The translations under genes were made by a program, and so were the position numbers. Below the pieces are notes generated by a model. The model had not been told where the DNA came from, did not search any database, and was given only the letters and a program-made list of their open reading frames with translations. From Buddleja alternifolia (lineage: Eukaryota; Streptophyta; Magnoliopsida; Lamiales; Scrophulariaceae), in assembly GCA_019426215.1 (NCBI GenBank), contig CM033394.1, positions 21,906,195-21,970,194 on the forward strand: DNA of 64,000 bases. Direction: 5' to 3'. Shown one piece after another: positions 56,716 through 64,000 of this stretch. Position 1 is the stretch's first letter. The number at the start of each line of letters is the position of its first letter.

Positions 56716-59700
56716 TCACGAAGGGTCCGCGAGGATGAAGAATTCTTTGTCTCTTGGTCCATCCATCCCTAAGTAAGGTTTTAGACGTTGAGCGTTGACC
56801 AAGAAAGTATGTCCTTTATCTGTTGTAAGCTCGACGGCGCCGGATGGATAGACATGGGAAATAAAAAATGGGCCCGACCATCGAGACTTAAGCTTCCCGG
56901 GGAAGAGTCGGAGTCGAGAGTTGTATAGCAACACCCGCTCTCCCTTGTGAAATTCCCGGGGGAGAATATGTTTGTCATGCCACATTTTGGTCCGCTCCTT
57001 ATAGAGTTTCGCGTTCTCATAGGCAAGATGACGCCATTCTTTGAGCTCGTTGAGTTGTAGCAAACGTTGTGTACCTACACTTTGAGAGTCAAAATTTAGA
57101 AACTTAATGGCCCAATAAGCACGATGCTCGAGTTCAACGGGCAAGTGACATGTTTTGCCAAAAACAAGACGATACGGGGACATGCCAATTGGGGTTTTAT
57201 AGGCGGTCCGATAAGCCCAAAGAGCATCATCCAATTTAAGGGACCAATCCTTTCTTGATGCGTTGACAGTTTTTTCTAAAATACGCTTAATCTCCCTATT
57301 CGAGACCTCCACTTGGCCACTAGTTTGTGGGTGGTATCGGGTCGAAATTTTATGCTTCACCCCATACTTGGTCAATAAAAGTTCAAACTGCTTGTTGCAG
57401 AAGTGGGTGCCCCCGTCACTAATGATGGCTCGGGGAGTTCCAAATCGAGTAAAAATATGCTTCTTCAGAAAACGAGTGACAACCCGAGCATCATTAGTAA
57501 GCAAGGCCACGGCTTCCACCCATTTGGAGACATAGTCTACCGCAACAAGGATATATTTATTTGAACAAGAACTAGGGGAAGGGCCCATGAAATCCACACC
57601 CCATACATCAAACAACTCACACTCTAACATGCTATTTAAGGGCGTTTCATGATGTTTAGAGATGTTCCCCATTCGTTGACAGCGATCACAAGATTTGACA
57701 TAATGATGTGCATCTTTAACAAGAGTAGGCCAGAAGAAACCTGATTGGAGGATCTTAGCTACCGTTTTGGAAGGCCCAAAATGGCCACCTACCGCCATAT
57801 CATGACAATGAGATAGGATAGCATGCACGTCCGTTTCGGGTATGCAACGTCAAATTAAGCCATCTGCACAAACTTTGAATAAAAAGGGTTCGTCCCAAAG
57901 ATATTGCTTTACATCAAATAGAAATTTCTTCTTTTGATGAAAAGTGATATCCGGGGGAAGACGGCCCGTAACAATGTAATTGGCAAAGTTAGCATACCAA
58001 GGTGAAATTTTGTCAGAAATAGCAAGGAGGTGTTCATCTGGGAATTCCTCACGAATTGGTATCTCATCTAACGGATCATTCACTAGCTCTAATCGTGAGA
58101 GGTGGTCGGCTACTACATTTTCGGTGCCTTTCTTGTCTTTTATCTCTAAATCAAATTCTTGGAGTAACAAAATCCACCTAAGAAGTCTTGGTTTAGCATC
58201 TTTCTTGGCAAGCAAATATTTTAAAGCCGAATGATCGGTGTAAACTATCACGTTGATTAGCACGAGGTAAGAGTGGAATTTATCGAATGCAAAGACTATG
58301 GCTAGTAATTCCTTTTCCGTGGTGGCATAATTCAATTGTGCATCGTTAAGAGTTTTACTAGCATAGTAAATGGTTCGAAATACCTTCTCCTTCCTTTGGC
58401 CAAGGACCGCTCCAACCGCGGTGTCACTCGCATCACACATCAATTCGAATGGTAAGCTCCAATCGGGGGGTGACATGATAGGGGCGGAAACTAAGCGTTC
58501 CTTCAAATCAAGAAAGGCCTGCATACAAGAAGAATTGAAATCAAAAGGTGCATCTTTGACAAGCAAATTAGACAACGGTTTCGCAATTTTAGAGAAATTC
58601 AAGATGAATCGCCTATAGAAACCGGCATGCCCGAGAAAACTCCTAACAGCTTTTACCGAAGTGGGCGGGGGAAGTTTTTCAATGACCTCAATCTTGGCTT
58701 GGTCCACTTCGATCCCTTTTTGAGAGATCTTGTGGCCAAGCACAATCCCCTCCCGGACCATTAAATGGCATTTTTCCCAATTCAAAACAAGGTTGGTTTC
58801 TTCACAACGTTTAAGCACAACATTTAGATGAGCAAGACAAATATCAAAAGTTGTTCCGAAAACAGAAAAGTCATCCATAAAAATTTCAAGGAAATCTTCA
58901 ACCATATCATGAAAAATAGCCATCATGCATCTTTGAAAAGTGGCCGGGGCATTACACAAGCCAAATGGCATCCTTCTATAAGCAAATGTGCCATAAGGAC
59001 AAGTGAAAGTGGTTTTCTCTTGGTCCTCAGGATCTATGGCAATTTGATTATAGCCGGAGTAACCATCTAGAAAATAATAGAAATCATGCCCGGCTAATCG
59101 TTCAAGCATTTGGTCAATAAAGGGGAGGGGAAATGATCCTTACGTGTGGCATCATTCAACTTACGGTAATCTATACATACACGCCACCCACTAATTATAC
59201 GAGTTGGGATAAGCTCATTATTCGCATTCTCAATTACCGTTATCCCCCCTTTTTTAGGCACCACTTGGGTAGGGCTCACCCACGCACTATCAGAAATAGG
59301 ATAGATTATACCTGAGTCGAGTAGTTTAATCACTTCCTTCTTTACTACCTCTTGGATTTGTGGGTTTGATCTCCTTTGGGGTTGGCGTGTAGGCTTGGTG
59401 GAGTCCTCCATAAGTATTTTGTGCATACATATCACTGGACTAATGCCTTTGATGTCCGCAAGTTTCCACCCAAAAGCCCGTTTGTGAGATCTCAACACCG
59501 TCATTAATTGCTCTTCTTGTGATCCTGAAAGAGATGAGGAAATGATCAATGGGAGTGTTTCGTCGTCATTCAAGTACACATATTTAAGGTGGGAGGGGAG
59601 GGGTTTGAGTTCGAGAGAGGGGGGTTCTTCAATAGATGGGCGAGGTGATCCTGACAATGATCTATCAACTTTGATGAATCCTCCCGAATGAGAGGAAGAT

Positions 59701-60455
59701 TTGTACTCCAAGCTTAGAACCCTTTCCACTAGATCATCTTTCTCCGAGTCCACTTGCATGGATTTCATAAGATTCTGTTCGAGAGAATTTTCAATTGTAT
59801 TGTCCTGTAAATACTCAACAATCAACTGGTCAAATGTATCAATTCGATAACACGAGTCATGATCAATAGGATGTTTATGGACTTTGTAAACATCAAAGGT
59901 AACTTTGTCATCGCCCACATTCAAGGTAAGCTTACCATTAGCAATGTCAATTACCGCCTTACCCGTGGCTAGGAATGGTCTCCCTAGGATTAATGGTACC
60001 TCCACATCTTCTTCCATGTCGAGTACTACGAAATCAACGGGAAAATAAAACTTGTCGACTTGGACAATAACGTCTTCGATTATCCCCTTGGGCCTCTTGA
60101 TCGATCGGTCGGCTAGTTGAAGGCTCATTGAGGTCGGCTTGGGATTTCCAAGGCCTAACTTTTTAAATAGTGAGTATGGAAGAAGATTGATGCTGGCCCC
60201 CGAGTCACATAACACCTTCTTGAATGATAGGGATCCAATCGTGCACGGGATTGTGAGGCTCCCGGGATCTTGGAGCTTAGTTGGCAATTTATTGAGCAAT
60301 ACGGCGGAGCATTCTTCCGTGAGGCACACCGTCTCATTCTCTTCCCACTTCTGCTTGTTGGAGAGTATGTCCTTGAAGAACTTCACATAATTCGGCATTT
60401 GGAGAATGGCGTCAATAAACGGAATATTAATTCTCACTTCCCGAAGGATTGCCAA
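56716..60455 (-). pseudogene. pol: Element G pol (gypsy PR-RT-RH-INT), broken
   Basis: Minus strand. Protease CDSGAS lies near 60200. Reverse transcriptase has [13 protein letters not shown] near 59140, where a one-base change shifts the frame (about 59130), then [10 protein letters not shown] near 59070 and FMDDFSVFG near 58870. RNase H has MCDASD near 58435 and TEKELLA near 58310. Integrase has the H-H-C-C zinc region near 57820-57665, D (GVDFMG) near 57590, D (SDGGTHF) near 57415 and E (GQVEVSNRE) near 57300. It ends at 56716, and no chromodomain is seen. CGA to TGA at 57850-57852 is a second lesion. The element D Pol aligns along the full length. Confidence 0.93.
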
Positions 60456-61430
60456 AATTCAAAGAAAGCTCGGATCCATCTCCTTTTTCTTCTTTTTGTG
60501 AGCATTTGGGAAGGGGAGACGAACTTCGATAGGGGGAGAAAGCGTTGGATTAGACGGATGAAAACCCACTGAAACAGTAGGCGGCGCCTGGGCGCGTATA
60601 TCGGCGCCTGGGCGCGGATCTGTTGGCGCCTGGGCGTGCATTTCGGGGCGCTCAGGCGCGGGATTCAGAACATATGCATCTGGCAGGGTTGTGGGTGGCG
60701 CCTGGGCGCGTATATTGGCGCCTAGGCGCGGATCTGTAGGCGCCTGGGCGTGCAGGTCGGGGCGCTCGGGCGCGGATGTACTGGCAGTGTCATTCTCCAA
60801 TTGTTTGCCACTTCTCAAGGCTATGGCATTGCATTGGGCCTTCGGGTTCTTTTCCGTGTCGCTTGGGAGAGTCCCCGCGGCTCTACCGTTAACCGCATTA
60901 GAAAGTTGCCCTACTTGTGTTCGCAAATCCTTCATCTCCATACACATATCCTTTATCATACCCCGAAGTTCGTTGAAAGATGTATCGGACTTTTTCATGT
61001 GAGCATCTAGTTTCTCATCGATTGTGGGAGGTCGCATTTGCACTTGACCTTGACCTTGTCCATTGAAATTGCCTTGCCTCGGGGGTGGGTTATTGAAGGG
61101 TGGCCGTGGAGCTTGATAGATCCCCGGTTGTGCGTTCTGTGCGGGGTTGGGCCTTTTTGGAAAATTCTCGGGTATATGAAAGTTCACCCAAGGTTGATTT
61201 TGATTCCCCACATAATTAACGTTGCCCACCTCCAGTTCCAAGAGTACTACTTCCTCAACTACTTCCTCAATACAAGCAACCTTTTTAGAGGATGAGGCCT
61301 CTTCATCGTCGGGGTAAAGCTCGTCTTCTCGGGCCAACTGTTCGACTTTGTCCCATACACTTTGACAGTCTAACCCAAGGAGATCTCCTCCCGCACCCGC
61401 GTTGAGTCTATGCCGAATACGTGACCTAAC
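60456..61430 (-). pseudogene. gag: Element G gag C-terminal part
   Basis: It enters from the element H boundary at VRSRIRHRLNAGAGGDLLG, corresponding to the middle of D Gag. The sequence continues through the DELYPDDEE patch, a proline-rich stretch, a helical MKDLRTQVGQL stretch and a Pro/Ala linker encoded by repeated GGCGCCTGGGCGCG words (60580-60780). TGA at 60459-60461 replaces a CGA codon; gag and pol are otherwise one frame. The N-terminal half of Gag and the 5' LTR are not in the window. Confidence 0.88.
60580..60780 (-). repeat. GGCGCC-rich repeat inside the gag-protease linker of G
   Basis: About eight short blocks of GGCGCCTGGGCGCG or GGCGCCTAGGCGCG type encode repeated RAQAP / ERPD words in Gag. 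They share their core with the noncoding minisatellite 4 kb away (56188-56515). Element D has a weaker version at about 33320-33480. Confidence 0.8.
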
Positions 61431-62868
61431 TGACACATGAAATCCTAGCAAGTATACTAGGTCGTGCAAAGTAATAAAGTGGACTATTTAGCCCGGGGTG
61501 TATCGTCTCCACAAGGACAATTGGATTCAATGCTCGTAATTGCTATATTACCTATTTCTAAGCTAAATCAATTTATAAGATGATAGGTGTTTATACTATG
61601 AAAATACTAAAGATAACTAAAATGATTATCAAGGTAATAAATTAAATGGGAAGAGGTGATTGGGTTATGATCCTACTATGTTCTATTCTATGTTCATGAA
61701 TTCTCAATTATCCGGATTTTTAGAACGCTCTTGTTAGGGCGAAACCCCCTAATGTATTTATTATCCAATCTCTTGAAATAACAAGCCTATACTAGTTAAC
61801 AACTTCCTATATCTCTATAGTGAAGATTGAATTAACTAACATGCATTTAGGTTCAAAGGAATTCCTTGTTTACGAAGATCCTACATTCAATCGGGTCATC
61901 TTATCACAAAAAGCCACACAACGCAATCGATTCTATCTCTAGTCAATTGTTACGTTATGATGTTTGATTTTTCGATCTCCCTTTATCTATCTCCTCTCGG
62001 TCTCAAGACAAAGCATTATATCAAACACATGGTGATCATTCATGTGAAAGCATTAAGCATAAAATCAAACATGTAACAAGAATGTAATAAATCCGGAAAT
62101 TAATCATTCATTAAACACAAAACATCACAAAGTATTCACATAACCCAACCACAAAGATGCTTAGCTCATACTTACAACAACAAGTGATTCAACAACTCTA
62201 CAAGACATAATTGAAATACTAATCAAGAGAAAGAGTTGAATTACTCCCTATTATAAAGCGTGAATCCAAGCTTTGATGATGAAAATGATGATGATGAGGA
62301 TGATAATGGCTCTTCAAGCTTCCTTAGGACTTCCCATGGCTTCCCCTTGGTGTTTTAGAGCATTTCTTTCCTGTTTTCCAAGAGAAAAGTGTGTTATAAA
62401 GGGAGAAAACGGCGGACTTAATTTTAGGGCTTCGGGAGAATTGGACCGCGGCACAAACTCTTATCAGACCGCGGTCCTCTGACGCAGAATTCATAGATTT
62501 CGTATTTTGATCATAACTCTCTCTACAAATGTCGGATTGAGTTGATTCAAGTTGCTACGCGAAGCTAAGAAATAGATCTACAATATTGAAGAAGAAACCT
62601 TAGTATGATTCGGCCTGTAAGAGGACGAAAAACTCATTTATATATGAGCATTGTGTAAAATCTTTCGTCAACTATCTTCTTTTGTTTCTTTCTTGAATTT
62701 CAAGCTCAATTTGGATCACTTTTCTCGTCTTTCATGCGTAAATCAACTTTTATCCTACAAAACAAAATATATACCAATCAAAGCATTATGAGGGATAAAA
62801 AATGATCAAAGTAACGATCAAATCATATTACAATGGGGCATAAAATACTGTAAAATATGGACTTATCA
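61431..62868 (-). repeat. Element H 3' LTR (1438 bp)
   Basis: In element orientation it starts TGATAAGTCCATATTTTAC at 62868 and ends CTAGGATTTCATGTGTCA at 61431. The left edge coincides exactly with the point where G gag stops matching D gag. A G-rich tract sits directly before the start, marking this as a 3' LTR rather than a solo LTR. The ORF on the plus strand near 62273-62482 looks like chance. Confidence 0.88.
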
Positions 62869-62884
62869 ACTACCCCCCAACTAG
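62869..62884 (-). other. Element H polypurine tract
   Basis: The minus strand reads TAGTTGGGGGGTAGT directly before the LTR start, as in the other Athila elements here. Confidence 0.8.
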
Positions 62885-64000
62885 GCTATGATCGTCTCGA
62901 TCAATAATTGGCGAACAAGTACTCATAAGTTCAGATTTTACAACTTGCTTTGGGATCTTGAAAAGTTTTATGTCGCAATAATCAAGCACGTACACGAATT
63001 AAACCCTCGAAAATGATTATGACAAGTTACACTTTACCTAGAACACTCAACAATTTGAAAGCCTCCAAAACATCTTCGATTCCATCTCAAAATCATGAAC
63101 TCCATATCCATTTTTATGCCAAGAGCACACTTTAAACAAGATTATGCAAACTCATTAGATAATAAAAACATTAAAACACTTCAAAACTTGTTAACCTATC
63201 GGTGTGCATGAAATGTGAAAGTCAAGATCAAAAGGTCTTTTTGGCTTGTAACGTAAGGCTAGGTAATGGCTTGGACGGGAATATATGGATAAAGTGACTA
63301 AACTCAAGAAAGCATACAACTCAATATCATCGAGCTAAATACTCACTTATTAACCGAATAAATCTCCACATCTCGCCACTTATAGCTTTCTGATTTCTTT
63401 TCCCCTTGAACTCATAACCCCAAAACTTGTTTCTTTTGATGCTAGGGGTGGAAAAATGATTCCCAAACCAAATAAATCACATTGAAGCTCAGTTCGTAGC
63501 CAAGTCGAGAGAGAGCTCACATAATATATTTTTCGGTAACTTCCAATCTCTTGACTCTTTAGCCAACTTACAACATTTTATTTTCCTCTCTTTATTTCAC
63601 ATAAACTCAAGACCTCAAAATTTCTCAAAATCATCAAGAACAAACACACCTTTTAACCCATTAATCCATGAGATTCGACACCCAAAACAAAGCATAAACC
63701 CAAATTAAAGCCAAATGATATGAAGTTATATGCTCTCTTACTTGGGAAATAGACTTTGTTTTTCTTTCTTTTAGGCTAAAGGGTGGTTGGTGTGGCTTGC
63801 GAAAGAAAATCGAATGGTGGTTTTTAGTGTGCTAAACACACTCCATTCTTATCAATACGGCTCAAAATAAGGTCTAGAGATTATGTAATATCGTGAAGGC
63901 CAATTGTAAGGTTAAAGAAAATGAAAGATGGCCTAAATCATTTCATGACTTCGCACACTTAACACACATTTCAAAGTTGACAAAATTGAACGCTCAATGC
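62885..64000 (-). other. Element H internal 3' noncoding region
   Basis: 1.1 kb of AT-rich DNA with no ORF of note on either strand. By position it is the untranslated region upstream of the H polypurine tract. I see no hairpin of the CATTGGGGACAATG type here. Confidence 0.55.

Larger units (their letters stand above)
53506..61430 (-). mobile_element. Element G: Athila-type Ty3/gypsy, both ends incomplete
   Basis: On the minus strand the order is partial gag, pol, a noncoding stretch with GC-rich repeats, an extra 3' ORF, two polypurine tracts and a fragment of the 3' LTR. The gag side is cut by the LTR of element H at 61431. Pol is closely similar to that of D. Only two nonsense codons and one frameshift break gag-pol. 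Confidence 0.92.
61431..64000 (-). mobile_element. Element H: Athila-like gypsy, 3' end
   Basis: Minus-strand LTR (61431-62868) followed to the right by a polypurine tract and internal noncoding DNA up to the window edge, inserted in gag of element G. The candidate target-duplication copy on the left is ctaac (61426-61430). The TGATAAG start and TGTGTCA end resemble the element D LTR ends. Confidence 0.85.

Noticed and set aside
61431..62868. Solo LTR interpretation of element H
   Set aside because: A polypurine tract directly borders its start on the internal side, which indicates a 3' LTR with internal sequence continuing to the right.
1..64000. CRISPR arrays, bacterial operons, ribosome-binding sites, tRNA or rRNA genes
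   Set aside because: None seen; the DNA is eukaryotic repeat sequence, and the apparent direct repeats are LTRs or the minisatellite.

Overview
This window looks like repeat-rich, AT-rich plant nuclear DNA, probably pericentromeric heterochromatin of a flowering plant (more likely a eudicot; the family cannot be told from the sequence). I found no host gene, tRNA or rRNA. Almost all of the window is long terminal repeat (LTR) retrotransposons nested in one another. Five are Ty1/copia elements of Sirevirus (SIRE/Maximus-like) type, called A, B, C, E and F. Three are Ty3/gypsy elements of Athila type, called D, G and H. There is also one Tourist-like MITE.

Layout: A (minus strand, 1-11653; extra 3' ORF, pol, gag, 5' LTR) is inserted in the gag of B. 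B (plus, 11654-19506) has a deletion between gag and pol, a 506-bp MITE in pol, and a 3' ORF cut by C. C (minus, 19507-29893; 3' LTR, 3' ORF, pol, gag tail) is cut by D. D (plus, 29894-39308) is an Athila element with a 1.9-kb 5' LTR, gag-pol and a truncated 3' LTR that ends at a deletion junction with E. E (minus, 39309-45437; 3' ORF and the end of pol) is cut by F. F (plus, 45438 to about 53505; 5' LTR, gag, pol, start of the 3' ORF) meets G at a rearranged junction holding a tandem duplication. G (minus, about 53506-61430; 3' LTR fragment, an extra 3' ORF, GC-rich repeats, pol, partial gag) is cut by H. H (minus, 61431-64000) shows its 3' LTR and adjoining noncoding DNA. Every element carries stops, frameshifts or truncations, so none is autonomous as read here. 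D, F and G are the least decayed.

Most interesting observation: the Sirevirus-like elements carry, between pol and the 3' LTR, a very large extra ORF of about 4.3 kb in the position of the so-called env-like gene. It appears to contain short spliceosomal introns of 79-85 bp with good GTAAG...CAG borders. One intron position and phase is shared by all four elements in which the region can be read (A, B, C, E); a second intron is seen only in B and E. In element C, removing the predicted intron restores a reading frame that is broken without it. Upstream of this ORF in B, E and F lies a conserved G-box / TATTTAAA / CT-rich leader arrangement, and two polypurine-tract-like motifs lie between pol and the ORF. 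Together these suggest a separately transcribed, spliced gene placed between an old and a new polypurine tract.
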